From Neisseria cinerea (lineage in GTDB: Bacteria; Pseudomonadota; Gammaproteobacteria; Burkholderiales; Neisseriaceae): 64,000 nt of DNA. Positions 1-9,473 of this stretch are shown here, piece after piece. The stretch spans positions 1,240,001 to 1,304,000 of the forward strand of contig NZ_LS483369.1 in assembly GCF_900475315.1 (NCBI RefSeq), in the 5' to 3' direction. The stretch's first letter is position 1; each line of letters opens with the position of its first letter. The notes under the pieces are model-generated. The model had not been told where the DNA came from and made no database searches. It saw nothing but the letters and a program-made list of their open reading frames with translations. Made by a program: the position numbers and the translations under genes.

Positions 1-482
1 CAAGCATTATTGTTAATATACAGATTATTCCTAACCAATAGCCGGTGTTTCTTTTCCATCTGTGCGACTTCTGCCGCCAGCAACCCTAATTCTTCAGCCG
101 CCTCATGATGAAAATTGGCATTGGCAAGATACAGACCATTCCTATCGACCAATAATGCCTTACCACTGCCGGACAACTGTTCCATCAACAACGGCAATTG
201 TTCGTCTGCAAAATTAATACCGTCAGAATCACCATTTTCATCACCATAGAGAAATTCAAGTTTTTGCAGACGGTACAGCAAATTTAAAGCGGTATCAATG
301 TCGGAGGTATCTGCCCAAGCAAGCAGTTTCTCGCTACTAACCACTTCACCGGGGTCTGCCTTCAGCAAACCGTGCAGCAAAGTTTTGCCGGCACTCGGAG
401 TATCGCTGGATACTGCATAGAATGCGCCGGCCGGGGTCAGGCGGGGATATAAATTCGTTTGTAGTGAAAGTGTTGATTCCAT
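1..482 (-). CDS. Roadblock/LC7-like regulator, 3' end cut by window edge
   Basis: An open frame runs leftward from an ATG at 480-482 to the window edge without a stop, giving 160 residues. It starts one base past the stop of the upstream GTPase gene, so the two are tightly coupled. Residues about 28-75 look like a small helical or winged-helix module. From about residue 95 the sequence ALLVDRNGLYLANAN followed by an alanine- and leucine-rich helix has the pattern of the roadblock/LC7 fold, the family that partners Ras-like bacterial GTPases such as MglA (as MglB does). I infer it is the regulator (GAP or scaffold) of the adjacent GTPase. The fold assignment is by pattern only, and the C-terminus lies outside the window. 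Confidence 0.6.
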   Translation of the reverse strand, partial: MESTLSLQTNLYPRLTPAGAFYAVSSDTPSAGKTLLHGLLKADPGEVVSSEKLLAWADTSDIDTALNLLYRLQKLEFLYGDENGDSDGINFADEQLPLLMEQLSGSGKALLVDRNGLYLANANFHHEAAEELGLLAAEVAQMEKKHRLLVRNNLYINNNA

Positions 483-483
483 G

Positions 484-1020
484 TTAAACCTCCAGTCCCG
501 GATCAATAGAAAATAACATTGCACTAACCAATTGTTTTACGTCATTTTCCTTACGGGCATCAATTTCGAAAACCGGAACATTAAGATTATGTTTTGCAAG
601 ATATTTGTGATACACGTCGATACCGGGCTGTGAGCGTATATCCATTTTAGTAATACCGATAACGACCGGCGCCGTTTTCAGCAATCCTTGAAACGAATCC
701 AAGAAAAATTCCAAATCTTTCAACGGATTAGTCCGTGCATTATCTAAAAGCAAAACCAAGCCCATACTGCCTTGACTCAGAATTTCCCACATAAAGTTAA
801 ATCGTTCCTGACCCGGGGTACCATACAGGTGAACTTTAGTATCTTCATCCAGATAGATTACGCCATAATCCATTGCTACGGTCGTATTCCTTTTTCTATC
901 CAAAGTCATATCAGATGCCGAAGCATCAGTCTGAATGGGAGGATCGTCTGAAATAGCTGCAATAGCCGTGGTTTTTCCCACACCGACAGGACCGGTGAAA
1001 ATAATTTTATTTTCTCTCAT
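484..1020 (-). CDS. Small Ras/MglA-like GTPase (COG2229-type)
   Basis: The 178-residue protein has the G-domain signatures in order: a P-loop GPVGVGKTT at residues 10-18, a switch II segment GTPGQERF near residue 67 in place of the usual DxxG, and TKMD near residue 123 as the base-recognition motif. The PGQERF form is typical of the stand-alone bacterial small GTPases related to MglA and COG2229, which usually sit beside roadblock/LC7 genes, as here. It follows the pseudo-receiver gene by 10 bases, so it is probably translated from a common mRNA. MglA-type GTPases control cell polarity and type IV pili in Myxococcus; a similar role in Neisseria is inference. There is no signal peptide or membrane segment, so it should be cytoplasmic. 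Confidence 0.85.
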   Translation of the reverse strand: MRENKIIFTGPVGVGKTTAIAAISDDPPIQTDASASDMTLDRKRNTTVAMDYGVIYLDEDTKVHLYGTPGQERFNFMWEILSQGSMGLVLLLDNARTNPLKDLEFFLDSFQGLLKTAPVVIGITKMDIRSQPGIDVYHKYLAKHNLNVPVFEIDARKENDVKQLVSAMLFSIDPGLEV

Positions 1021-1030
1021 ATCTCCGCTC

Positions 1031-2128
1031 CTAATTACCCAACAGTTTTTTCATCAGCCTTTGAAGAAGACCTCGCGGCTGTGTTTGTGATGGTGCAGTC
1101 ATTTTTACCGCTTCTTTTGCCATTTCACTGTCTGAGGCAGAGTTGACTCCGATATCTATCTTATCTACCGTATCATGATATGAATGCTGGGAGACCGTCT
1201 TCAAATCTACAGATAAGAACCCAGTTGCATAGGTTGCCGCAATATAATTCAAAATATCATTAATACTCAAAGGCATAACTTTATACAACACATTAAGGTT
1301 AACGGATGTTTTAGTTAAAAACGCCGATAGCCGTATCGATTCCGGCACATGCGCCAACCTAGTCAAATTCGGCCAAGACCTCAACGTAAACAAGGTATCC
1401 GGAGAGATCGGATAAATTAACCTACCCTGTGCCGTCCAAATAGAAAGCTGCCACATACAGGACATGATGCTGACTTTTGCTTTTTCACGCCACTGGGGAT
1501 TATCAGGAACGACTTTACAGCCTACCTGCACATTATCGTCCTTACACAACTGCTCAAGTTTTTCCGCACTTTCTGTCAGAAGAACCCGTTGTATTGAGGG
1601 AAAAACGATAAGAACCGGCTTTCCTCCGTGTAAAATGGCAATATCCTGCCCGTTCTTTTCTGCGAATCGCAACGCTCCCAATAAACCTTTATTCGGATTG
1701 AAGCGGCGTATTGTTGTCGTGCGTTGCTCATTGCCACTGCCTTTTGCAGACTGACCTACAGGCGCAGTAAACGATTTCCCATAAACATTTTCTCCCTGCA
1801 ATAATTTGCGGAGCATGGGAAACAATGTTTCAAACCGGATTGGTTTAGGCAGGTAGGGAACTTCAGCATCAGGGGCTTTCTCGGAACATACGGTAACAGG
1901 TATATCCTTATAACGTTCACCAAACTCCTTCCAAAGATCCAGGCCGCCCTCTGCATCAGTATCCACTAAAACCAAATCAGGTACAATACTGCCGTCTGAA
2001 GAAGGTACCGTTTCATAACGGGTGGTATTGTGCATTTTGAATGCCATTTTAAAAATGGATTCCTGATGCGCCGTCATCCCCGCCAACATAACGTGTACTG
2101 TTTTAATTTTCGGTATTTGTACTTCCAT
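1031..2128 (-). CDS. Pseudo-receiver domain protein with C-terminal helical domain, unknown function
   Basis: This is a 365-residue protein. Residues about 8-115 follow the CheY receiver layout: a hydrophobic first strand, PDLVLVD holding a likely Asp equivalent, and YLPKPI matching the conserved Lys-Pro. The acidic pair that normally binds Mg2+ after strand 1 is missing (VHVMLAGMTAHQ), so phosphorylation is doubtful. The C-terminal part has a Trp-rich segment (CMWQLSIWTAQGRLIYP, then LRSWPNLTRL) that I recall from uncharacterised proteins next to small GTPases in other proteobacteria. It lies between a FimV-like TPR gene (24 bases upstream) and the GTPase gene. I infer an adaptor in the GTPase pathway; no function is established from sequence. 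Confidence 0.7.
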   Translation of the reverse strand: MEVQIPKIKTVHVMLAGMTAHQESIFKMAFKMHNTTRYETVPSSDGSIVPDLVLVDTDAEGGLDLWKEFGERYKDIPVTVCSEKAPDAEVPYLPKPIRFETLFPMLRKLLQGENVYGKSFTAPVGQSAKGSGNEQRTTTIRRFNPNKGLLGALRFAEKNGQDIAILHGGKPVLIVFPSIQRVLLTESAEKLEQLCKDDNVQVGCKVVPDNPQWREKAKVSIMSCMWQLSIWTAQGRLIYPISPDTLFTLRSWPNLTRLAHVPESIRLSAFLTKTSVNLNVLYKVMPLSINDILNYIAATYATGFLSVDLKTVSQHSYHDTVDKIDIGVNSASDSEMAKEAVKMTAPSQTQPRGLLQRLMKKLLGN

Positions 2129-2151
2129 TTTTTATTATTCCCCGTACCGTT

Positions 2152-3573
2152 TTATTTTTTTATATTTCGATTCATACGCTGCAGCAGCCGGCTCATCAGC
2201 ATGACGACTTCTTCCGGCAATCTGTCAGCACGCTCCCTCAGTACCCTTAAAAACTGCCCCAATCTACCCCAATCTTCGGTACGTTCATAAATATCGATTA
2301 ACGTAATATACAGCTGGGATTCGTCCGGATATTTCAATACCGCCTGCTCCAACACATCCATTGCCGCATCCAGTTGACCATACATCAGCAACGATTCTAC
2401 TTCTTTAATCGCATCGTCTGCCGGAGATACATTGGCATTGATTAATGAAGAATCTTGAAGTACCAAGTCCCGATATTGTGCTTTTGATTTCTGTATATTT
2501 TGCGGCAGATACCCATGCCCCATACCGATGTCTTTAATTTGCTGATCGTCCGGTCCTTTTTCCAAATCATCGAAGACTTCATGGTAGCCCAGGCTGTATC
2601 CCCACCCCAGCATTCTCTCTTTTACCTGTCTGCCATAGTTTCCCAATGCTTGATAAAGCTTCCACAGGTGCCCAGCAAAACGATCGATGTCTGCATGTTG
2701 GTAATCAAGTTTGAGTGCATCAATAATCAGGTTGGCAGGTTTCTCAGAAGCCTGAATGGCACGGTCATATTGTTTTGATGCCGTTTCGTAACTAACTTTG
2801 CCTTTAAGGATTTTTGCACCTTGATCTGCACGTACCAAACCAGCAATTGCACCAACCTCCTCCTGGCTAATTTCGGAAACGTCTTTTTTACCCCGAACGA
2901 TCGGAATACGCTTGACTTCTCCTGCTTCACGCTCTTGAACAGCCGCATCCGGCAACGCAGACGCAGAATCCGCCGTTACAGCACCATCCTCTGTACATTT
3001 CTCAATCTCTTGGATGCTCCAACCCAAACCTTCTTCAGCCAAAACCCGTATACGCAAATGGTTGGGATCGAGCTGTAATGCCTGTTGAACATATTTTGCC
3101 AGAAGTCCGGAAGGTATCAGACTGCCGTACTTCTGCAAATTATCTGCCAAAACATCTACATCCCCCACTTCAAGGTTGGTATCGAGCAATTCGCGGATAA
3201 GGTTTTCAGGCTTGTCTTCATCGTCCGGAATACTGTTCAAATAAGCAGCCAGGGATTCGGCTGCCTTACCCTGATACCCGAATTGTTTATAAACCTGATA
3301 TTCCGTCAGTGGATCGACTTCTTGCGCAGACACGGCTGCAGATGCGGTTTCAGCACTTTCATTCCACGACCAGTCCGACTGCGCACCGTCTGATACTGAA
3401 CGGTCTACCTGACCAATCCAGTCCGTATCATCATGATCAGATGATTGTCCTTTTGAATTGCCACCGCTTTGTGACTTGTGCTTCGGTATTTGTTTACCTT
3501 GTTTTGCACGCATGACCAAAAGCACCAGTAACACAGCTACCAGTGCCAAGCCGATAATTAATGAGTTTTCCAA
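2152..3573 (-). CDS. Membrane-anchored FimV-like TPR protein
   Basis: The predicted 473-residue protein begins with one membrane helix (residues about 4-20) and a basic stop-transfer stretch, then an acidic low-complexity linker (about 45-90). It ends in tetratricopeptide-like helical repeats, clearest at the C-terminus (MYGQLDAAMDVLEQAVLKYP, followed by another repeat). This resembles the cytoplasmic C-terminal region of FimV, which recruits polar and pilus regulators in Pseudomonas. The frame opens with TTG at 3571-3573, preceded by GGGAG about 8 bases upstream. It is the first gene of the four-gene operon ending in the GTPase and roadblock genes. The similarity to FimV is by layout; there is no LysM domain. 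Confidence 0.7.
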   Translation of the reverse strand: MENSLIIGLALVAVLLVLLVMRAKQGKQIPKHKSQSGGNSKGQSSDHDDTDWIGQVDRSVSDGAQSDWSWNESAETASAAVSAQEVDPLTEYQVYKQFGYQGKAAESLAAYLNSIPDDEDKPENLIRELLDTNLEVGDVDVLADNLQKYGSLIPSGLLAKYVQQALQLDPNHLRIRVLAEEGLGWSIQEIEKCTEDGAVTADSASALPDAAVQEREAGEVKRIPIVRGKKDVSEISQEEVGAIAGLVRADQGAKILKGKVSYETASKQYDRAIQASEKPANLIIDALKLDYQHADIDRFAGHLWKLYQALGNYGRQVKERMLGWGYSLGYHEVFDDLEKGPDDQQIKDIGMGHGYLPQNIQKSKAQYRDLVLQDSSLINANVSPADDAIKEVESLLMYGQLDAAMDVLEQAVLKYPDESQLYITLIDIYERTEDWGRLGQFLRVLRERADRLPEEVVMLMSRLLQRMNRNIKK

Positions 3574-3810
3574 AGGATACTCCCAATACCGTAATGAACA
3601 AACATGAATGGTTAAGCCGTCCGAGACGGCAGCCGCCCACTTTTATTATTAACAATTAACTGAAATAGACTTAAAGGAGCAGAATCATACCATAATTTAA
3701 CTTTTGGCAATATGCCTAAGATACAAGTTTTATTACATTCTACTTTATATTTTATATATTTAAATATATTGAATTTTATTCCACCTTATCCTTTTCACCT
3801 TCATTAAGCT
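3574..3810. other. AT-rich intergenic region
   Basis: These 237 bases separate the start of the FimV-like operon from the end of rlmD, both read leftward. The stretch near 3700-3785 is very AT-rich and should hold the operon promoter, but I cannot single out a convincing -35/-10 pair. A short imperfect palindrome, GCCGTCTCGGACGGC on the minus strand near 3620, lies in the leader. Confidence 0.4.
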
Positions 3811-5163
3811 TTACTTTTTATCCTTAAATCCTGCCTTGCTAATTTCCGATGTTAGTTCAAATACTGCGATAGACTCAACATGGGATGTATGGGCAAACAT
3901 ATTCATTATTCCCACCTGGCCGAGGATATAGCCTTTTTCAACCAACACGCCCGCATCCCGTGCTAAAGTGGAAGGATTACAGGACACATAAACGATTTTT
4001 TTCGGGAGATAAGGCGGCTTCAATGATCTAACGACTTCATACGCACCGCTTCTGGGAGGATCTATCAACATTTTGTCAAATTTTCCCCATGAGGCCACCG
4101 TATTCTCGGTGCAATCAAAGAGGTTGGCAGCAATAAAATCTGTTTGTCCGCCGCAACCGTTTAACCGTGCATTTTGCCGGGCACGCCCGACCAGATTTTC
4201 CGCACCTTCGACACCAACCACACTCGCTCCGCTCTTGGCTATGGGCAGACTGAAATTGCCCAAACCGCAAAACAGGTCCGCAACTCGCTCACCCTGACGT
4301 ATGTCGAGCATTTTTACCGCGCGTGAAACCATCAGCCGGTTGGTATCTGTATTAATTTGCGTAAAATCTCCCGGCCGGAACGGCATTTCAATGCCGAATT
4401 CCAGTAATGTATATTTTAATGTCGTATCTTTTTGGGGATAAAACGGTTCCGATACCTTTCCTTCGATTTGCAGCCAAATCTGCCAGTCATCCGACAATTC
4501 CGAATCAAACCACTGCCTAATCCGGTTTTCATCATTCTGCCGAAGTTTGCTCTTGAACGCGATGTTCAATACGGTGATTTCACTGCCGCGATAAAACTCG
4601 GCAAAACGGGCAACATTTCCCTCTTCCGCCAAATCCTGCAAAAGCTCCCTGATAGCCGGCAGCTTGTCTGAAACAGGCTTCGGAATCAGCATACATGACG
4701 AAATGTCCACCACATCATTCGTTTTCTTTGCCTGAAACCCCAATTTCAGACGGCATGATTTGTCTAATGACACACTGAACCGCGCCCTATCCCGATAATG
4801 CCATACATGTCCGTAAATCGGCGGCAATATCTGCTTCGGTTTGACCTTACCGATACGCTCGAACTGCTCTTCCATAATCCTTTGTTTGAACGCCACCTGC
4901 GCTGTCGGAGAAATATGTTGCAGGGAGCAACCGCCACAGCGTTCAAAATAACGGCACTGCGGGACGGTACGCTCATCCGAAACCTTGAATATCGCTACTG
5001 TTTCCGCTTCGTCAAACTGCTTTTTCTGTTTGGTAATCTGAAAACCGACTCTTTCAGACGGCAATGCTCCTTTAATAAAAACCGTTTTACCGCCGACCTT
5101 TGCCACGCCCCTGCCTTCATAATCCAAGGCGGAAATTTCCGCGACATTTACTTCCGTCTCCAT
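3811..5163 (-). CDS. rlmD: 23S rRNA (uracil-5-)-methyltransferase RlmD
   Basis: RlmD makes m5U1939 in 23S rRNA using S-adenosylmethionine. The protein shows an N-terminal TRAM RNA-binding domain, iron-sulfur ligands CRYFERCGGC (Cys70, Cys76 and Cys79, with a further Cys near 150), the SAM site DLFCGLGNFSLP, and the catalytic motif SCNPSTLARD near the C-terminus. I chose the ATG at 5161-5163 (METEV), giving 450 residues; upstream in-frame alternatives include an ATG at 5196 and a TTG at 5208. The gene is monocistronic and divergent from the L,D-transpeptidase gene. Two 10-12-base uptake sequences lie inside it (near 4745 and 5053). Confidence 0.95.
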   Translation of the reverse strand: METEVNVAEISALDYEGRGVAKVGGKTVFIKGALPSERVGFQITKQKKQFDEAETVAIFKVSDERTVPQCRYFERCGGCSLQHISPTAQVAFKQRIMEEQFERIGKVKPKQILPPIYGHVWHYRDRARFSVSLDKSCRLKLGFQAKKTNDVVDISSCMLIPKPVSDKLPAIRELLQDLAEEGNVARFAEFYRGSEITVLNIAFKSKLRQNDENRIRQWFDSELSDDWQIWLQIEGKVSEPFYPQKDTTLKYTLLEFGIEMPFRPGDFTQINTDTNRLMVSRAVKMLDIRQGERVADLFCGLGNFSLPIAKSGASVVGVEGAENLVGRARQNARLNGCGGQTDFIAANLFDCTENTVASWGKFDKMLIDPPRSGAYEVVRSLKPPYLPKKIVYVSCNPSTLARDAGVLVEKGYILGQVGIMNMFAHTSHVESIAVFELTSEISKAGFKDKK

Positions 5164-5268
5164 TCCCAAATCCGTCCGTACTGTACCGAAACGCATATTT
5201 TCGCACAAAACCTCACGGTTTCAGGTATGATTTGCCAAAACACCATCGAACGCACACTATATTTTGAT

Positions 5269-6243
5269 ATGAATAAAACAATCTGCCTCACCGCCGTACT
5301 GTCTATAACCAGTTTTTCATACGCGCATACAGTTATTCCCGATGTTTCCCCCATTGCGCAAGGTCAACATGTCTTCATCAACATCCCTCAGCAACGCCTG
5401 TTCCTCTACACTGACGGCAACCTAACCAAGGTCTATCCCGTTGCAGTAGGACGAGCCATGACTCAGACCAACTTGGGTGAACATAAAATCGGTGCAAAAG
5501 CCTACAACCCCGTTTGGCATATCCCCAAATCCATACAAAAAGAACGCGGCGACGGCGTGAAAACCATAGCCGCTGGTCCGGACAACCCTTTAGGGCCGGT
5601 TTTTGTCCGCTTAGGCGACCCAAAACTAGGTTTGGGCATACACGGAACCAATGCACCGGCCAGCGTTCCCGGAGTCCGGAGCCACGGCTGCGTCCGCATG
5701 AAATCGCCCGATGCGCTCGAATTTGCCAAAACTATCGCCACAGGCTCACCTGCATCTGTCATCTATCAAATGGCCGGTCTCAACGAAGATGCAGGAAACA
5801 ACCTTTGGCTTGCAGCCTTCCACGACCCTTACGGTAAGAACAACCTTGACATTGCCTCGCTGAAAAAAAGTATTGCGCAATGGGCAAAAACACAGGGTAA
5901 AACCATCGCATCCGGAAAAATCGATGCCGTACTTAAAGCACGTACCGGCGCGCCCGTCTGCCTGACCTGCGGTAAAAACGGCAAGCTAAAGATGCCGCTT
6001 AGATCGCTGGCATGGATGCAGGGTTCTTCCGCATACAGCCAACCCGAAACACCGGCCCAAGTTATTCAATCCAATCCTGATGAACCGTCTGTCCCGCAGA
6101 CTGAAGCAAAACAGCCGGCTCAAAGCATCCGCCCCGTTCCCATCCTGCCTTCCAATAGAAGGCCTACTGTCGAATCCATACCTCAGGCAGAAACAGAAAC
6201 CCTTGAAAATACTGCTTCTGAAACGGTCGACCTGCTGTTCTAG
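5269..6243 (+). CDS. L,D-transpeptidase (YkuD domain), periplasmic
   Basis: The 324-residue product starts with a signal peptide (cleavage likely after SFSYA). A YkuD domain follows, with the diagnostic His125-Gly-Thr and Ser-His-Gly-Cys-Val-Arg motif, Cys141 being the catalytic nucleophile. Family members form 3-3 peptidoglycan crosslinks or attach proteins to the wall. A C-terminal extension of about 140 residues contains a CLTCG pair and a Pro/Gln-rich tail, longer than minimal YkuD proteins. The frame is open upstream to 4798, but the signal peptide fixes the start at 5269. A paired uptake-sequence hairpin follows the stop. Confidence 0.88.
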   Translation: MNKTICLTAVLSITSFSYAHTVIPDVSPIAQGQHVFINIPQQRLFLYTDGNLTKVYPVAVGRAMTQTNLGEHKIGAKAYNPVWHIPKSIQKERGDGVKTIAAGPDNPLGPVFVRLGDPKLGLGIHGTNAPASVPGVRSHGCVRMKSPDALEFAKTIATGSPASVIYQMAGLNEDAGNNLWLAAFHDPYGKNNLDIASLKKSIAQWAKTQGKTIASGKIDAVLKARTGAPVCLTCGKNGKLKMPLRSLAWMQGSSAYSQPETPAQVIQSNPDEPSVPQTEAKQPAQSIRPVPILPSNRRPTVESIPQAETETLENTASETVDLLF

Positions 6244-6266
6244 ACCATTCTTCCGGCAAAAACAAA

Positions 6267-6296
6267 ATGCCGTCTGAACTGTCTTTCAGACGGCAT
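6267..6296. terminator. Uptake-sequence hairpin terminator after the L,D-transpeptidase gene
   Basis: Two inverted copies of ATGCCGTCTGAA (6267-6278 and 6285-6296) form a 12-base stem with a six-base loop. It lies between the plus-strand transpeptidase gene and the minus-strand PepSY gene, so it could end both transcripts. Confidence 0.85.
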
Positions 6297-6323
6297 TTCG
6301 CATTCATCTTCCCATCAAAGAAA

Positions 6324-6608
6324 TCAGTAATCAACCTGCTCTTTGATAATTTTCAAGTCAGGATAAGACAACACGATGTCGTATTCACGGCCGTTTTTAT
6401 AGGCCTCTACTTCCAGCACAGGCTTACCCCAATGGTCGTCGGCATCGACATCGTGAACTTGATAACCGCGCTGTTCCAACATTTTCACAGCTTTTACGCG
6501 GTTCTGTTCAAAATTGGGATCACCGTAAATCTGACGCTCTGCATGGTCACCGGCAAATGCAGCAGCGGCACTCAGGGAAATAACAGCGGCCAATAACAAT
6601 TTTTTCAT
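6324..6608 (-). CDS. Small periplasmic PepSY-type protein
   Basis: The product has 94 residues starting at MKKLLLAAV; an AAGGACTGA ribosome site precedes this ATG, so I reject an 11-codon upstream extension. A cleaved signal peptide (to AAAFA) is followed by about 74 mature residues. The segment KAVKMLEQRGYQVHDVDADDHWGKPVLEVEAYKNGREYDI has the length and pattern of one PepSY domain (split here only for description: an amphipathic helix, then a hairpin ending in Glu-Tyr-Asp). PepSY proteins are linked to protease inhibition or metal and peptidoglycan handling, but the role here is unknown. Confidence 0.8.
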   Translation of the reverse strand: MKKLLLAAVISLSAAAAFAGDHAERQIYGDPNFEQNRVKAVKMLEQRGYQVHDVDADDHWGKPVLEVEAYKNGREYDIVLSYPDLKIIKEQVDY

Positions 6609-6724
6609 TTTCAGTCCTTTCTTTATCGACTTATTGAACAAGAAGTATTTTTCAATGCCGCTATTAAAACACAGCCAAATTAGGTTTGAATTAGCAGGAA
6701 GTTAAAAAGCGTAAAATGCCGTAT

Positions 6725-6756
6725 GAAAAAACAGAGCCGTAAACGGCTCTGTTTTT
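6725..6756 (-). terminator. Terminator of aspS
   Basis: AACAGAGCCG and CGGCTCTGTT form a strong stem around a TAAA loop, flanked by A and T runs, two bases past the aspS stop codon. The T-run on the minus strand fits an intrinsic terminator. Confidence 0.9.
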
Positions 6757-6757
6757 C

Positions 6758-8566
6758 TTACACTTCTTTAGTTTCGGTTGCCTTCTGGCGCAAACGCAGG
6801 CTCAATTCGCGCAGCTGCTTGTCATCCACACTGTTAGGTGCATTGGTCAGTAGACATTGTGCACGTTGTGTTTTCGGGAAGGCAATCACGTCGCGGATAG
6901 ATTCGGCACCGGTCATCAGGGTAACCAGACGATCGAGACCGAATGCAAGGCCGCCGTGAGGAGGCGCACCGAATTTCAGGTTGTCCAAGAGGAAGCCGAA
7001 TTTCTCTTGTTGCTCTTCAGGGCTGATTTTCAGTGCGGCGAACACTTTTTCCTGTACGTCGGCACGGTGGATACGGATGGAACCGCCGCCGATTTCCCAG
7101 CCGTTCAACACCATGTCGTAGGCACGGGCCAAGCAGTTTGCAGGATCGGAAACCATCAGGTCTTCATGACCTTCTTTAGGCGCGGTAAACGGATGGTGTA
7201 CGGCAACGTAGCGATCGGCTTCTTCGTCGTATTCGAACATTGGGAAGTCGACAACCCACAAAGGTTTCCATTCGTCTACGAAGTAGCCATTATCTTTGCC
7301 GTGTTCCAAGCCTACTTTGATACGCAGCGCGCCGATGGCTTCGTTCACGACTTTGGCTTTGTCTGCGCCGAAGAAGATGATGTCGCCGTTTTGCGCGCCG
7401 GTACGCGCAATGATTTCTTTCAGGGCGTTTTCAGACAGGAATTTCACGATTGGAGATTGCAGGCCGCTGTCTTCGCCATCGGAGAGGTTGCTCACATCGT
7501 TCACTTTGATGTACGCTAAACCTTTCGCACCGTAGATGCCAACAAATTTAGTGTATTCGTCGATTTCTTTGCGGCTGAATTTCGCACCGTTAGGCACGCT
7601 CAGAGCGACTACGCGGCCGCCTTTCATGTCGGCTGCGCCACGGAAAACTTTAAATTCTTCCGTTTTCATCAGGTCGGTCAACTCAGTAAATTTCAAGTTG
7701 ATGCGCATATCCGGTTTGTCAGAGCCGTAGTAGAACATGGCTTCAGAGTAAGGCATGCGTGGGAAATCGCCCAAATCTACGTTCAAAGCATCTTTGAAGA
7801 CTTGTTTGGCCATGCCTTCAGTGATGTCCATGATTTCATCCTCGTTCAAGAACGAGGTTTCCAAGTCGATTTGAGTGAATTCAGGTTGACGGTCGGCACG
7901 CAAGTCTTCATCACGGAAACATTTGGTGATTTGGTAGTAACGGTCGAAACCCGCCACCATCAACAGTTGTTTGAATAATTGCGGAGATTGCGGCAGAGCG
8001 AAGAATTCACCCGGATGAACGCGGCTCGGCACGAGGTAGTCGCGCGCGCCTTCAGGTGTGGAGCGGGTCAGCATCGGCGTTTCAATGTCGATAAAGCCTT
8101 GCGCGTCCAAGTAACGGCGAACGCCCATAGCGACTTGGTAACGCAGGCGCAGGTTGCGTTGCATGGCAGGACGGCGCAAGTCGATAACGCGATTGGTCAG
8201 GCGAACGTTTTCGCTGATGTTTTCATCGTCGATTTGGAACGGAGGCGTAGCAGCGGCGTTTAATACTTCGATTTCTTTGGCGAGAATTTCGATTTTGCCG
8301 GAAATCATTTTGTCGTTGGTTGTACCTTCGGGACGGTTGCGTACGCGGCCGGTAATGCTCAAAACGTATTCGTTGCGGGCGGAATCGGCAGCAGCAAACG
8401 CTTCCGGAGTGTCGGGGTCAATCACGACTTGGACGATGCCTTCGCGGTCGCGCAGGTCGATAAAAATCACACCGCCGTGGTCGCGTCGGCGGTGTACCCA
8501 GCCTTTGACGGTAACGGTTTGGTCTAAGTATTGCTCGCTAATCAGACCGCAATAGTTGGTACGCAT
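6758..8566 (-). CDS. aspS: Aspartyl-tRNA synthetase
   Basis: AspRS attaches aspartate to tRNA-Asp (and, in non-discriminating forms, to tRNA-Asn). The 602 residues match the bacterial long form: an N-terminal OB-fold anticodon-binding domain (about 1-110, [21 protein letters not shown]), the class II catalytic core (motif 2 [18 protein letters not shown]; motif 3 GLAFGLDRL near the C-terminus) and the inserted GAD domain between about residues 290 and 420. It is followed by a strong terminator, with a DUF502 gene ending upstream on the same strand. Confidence 0.98.
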   Translation of the reverse strand: MRTNYCGLISEQYLDQTVTVKGWVHRRRDHGGVIFIDLRDREGIVQVVIDPDTPEAFAAADSARNEYVLSITGRVRNRPEGTTNDKMISGKIEILAKEIEVLNAAATPPFQIDDENISENVRLTNRVIDLRRPAMQRNLRLRYQVAMGVRRYLDAQGFIDIETPMLTRSTPEGARDYLVPSRVHPGEFFALPQSPQLFKQLLMVAGFDRYYQITKCFRDEDLRADRQPEFTQIDLETSFLNEDEIMDITEGMAKQVFKDALNVDLGDFPRMPYSEAMFYYGSDKPDMRINLKFTELTDLMKTEEFKVFRGAADMKGGRVVALSVPNGAKFSRKEIDEYTKFVGIYGAKGLAYIKVNDVSNLSDGEDSGLQSPIVKFLSENALKEIIARTGAQNGDIIFFGADKAKVVNEAIGALRIKVGLEHGKDNGYFVDEWKPLWVVDFPMFEYDEEADRYVAVHHPFTAPKEGHEDLMVSDPANCLARAYDMVLNGWEIGGGSIRIHRADVQEKVFAALKISPEEQQEKFGFLLDNLKFGAPPHGGLAFGLDRLVTLMTGAESIRDVIAFPKTQRAQCLLTNAPNSVDDKQLRELSLRLRQKATETKEV

Positions 8567-8626
8567 AAAATCACCTTTTATTATTGATTTGAACTGAAAA
8601 CAGGAAATGCCGTCTGAACGACGGCG

Positions 8627-9328
8627 TTATTGTTGTTCGGGCAAATCCGCCTTTTCAGACGGCATAGGTTCTGCCAATGTTTTAACGGGCAGGTCATCAG
8701 GCATGACCATACCTAAAGAAATAACATATTTCAATGCTTCGTCCACGCTCATATCGAGTTCGCGCACATCGCTTTTCTTAACCATAATATAGTAACCGCC
8801 GGTCGGATTTGGCGTGGTCGGAACATACACGGAAAGATAATCGTCATCCTGTGGCAATGCACCCTTAAGTGCGTTCGACACCTGCCCTGACACGAAAGCA
8901 ATCGTCCAAATACCGGGCTGGGGAAACGGCACGAGTACCGGTGTTTTAAACGAACGGCTGCTGTCGGAAAGCAGGGACTCGGATACTTTTTTAACACTCG
9001 AGTAGATGGATTTCACAACCGGAATCCTACCCAACAAGCTGTCCCACGCGGCAAGAATCTGCCGGCCCAATACGTTTGCGGCAAATAATCCGGTTACAAA
9101 TAATACTGCAATGGCGACAATAACGCCGAGCCCGGGGATGTTGAACCCCAAAACGTATTGCGGACGCCATTGTCTCGGAAGCAGGTTGACGAGTTGGTCG
9201 GATGCGGAAACGATATAGGAAATAACCCAAACCGTTACCGCAATCGGCAGCCAGACCAAAATGCCTGTAATCAGATATTTTTTTAACGCCTTGGCAGTTT
9301 TACCGCCTTCGGCTGCAGGTTCCGTCAT
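8627..9328 (-). CDS. DUF502 family inner-membrane protein
   Basis: The product has 233 residues from the ATG at 9326-9328; an in-frame TTG six codons upstream lacks a ribosome site. It has two predicted membrane helices (about residues 16-38 and 60-82), then a soluble segment with VPTTPNPTGGYY and VPFPQPGIW, both typical of DUF502 (COG2928). No biochemical function is established for the family in bacteria. It lies just upstream of aspS on the same strand, and the 60-base gap holds an uptake sequence at 8607-8618. A second copy (8655-8666) is near the C-terminal codons, so the C-terminus contains the translated uptake sequence. Confidence 0.85.
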   Translation of the reverse strand: MTEPAAEGGKTAKALKKYLITGILVWLPIAVTVWVISYIVSASDQLVNLLPRQWRPQYVLGFNIPGLGVIVAIAVLFVTGLFAANVLGRQILAAWDSLLGRIPVVKSIYSSVKKVSESLLSDSSRSFKTPVLVPFPQPGIWTIAFVSGQVSNALKGALPQDDDYLSVYVPTTPNPTGGYYIMVKKSDVRELDMSVDEALKYVISLGMVMPDDLPVKTLAEPMPSEKADLPEQQ

Positions 9329-9473
9329 CTTGCTTGATTCCGACAAAGTTTGTGCAAACTACGCATTATACGCTCTTGCCAGAATTCAAACGAGCTTTTT
9401 ATCTCATACACCGTAAAGCCTCCGATGGCTTCAGACGGCACCGCCGACTTGATATTACTTACCCGAACACGGT

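Noticed and set aside
6857-7519. A 220-codon rightward open frame inside aspS.
   Set aside because: It is antisense to a conserved part of aspartyl-tRNA synthetase, and no ribosome site or known domain supports it.
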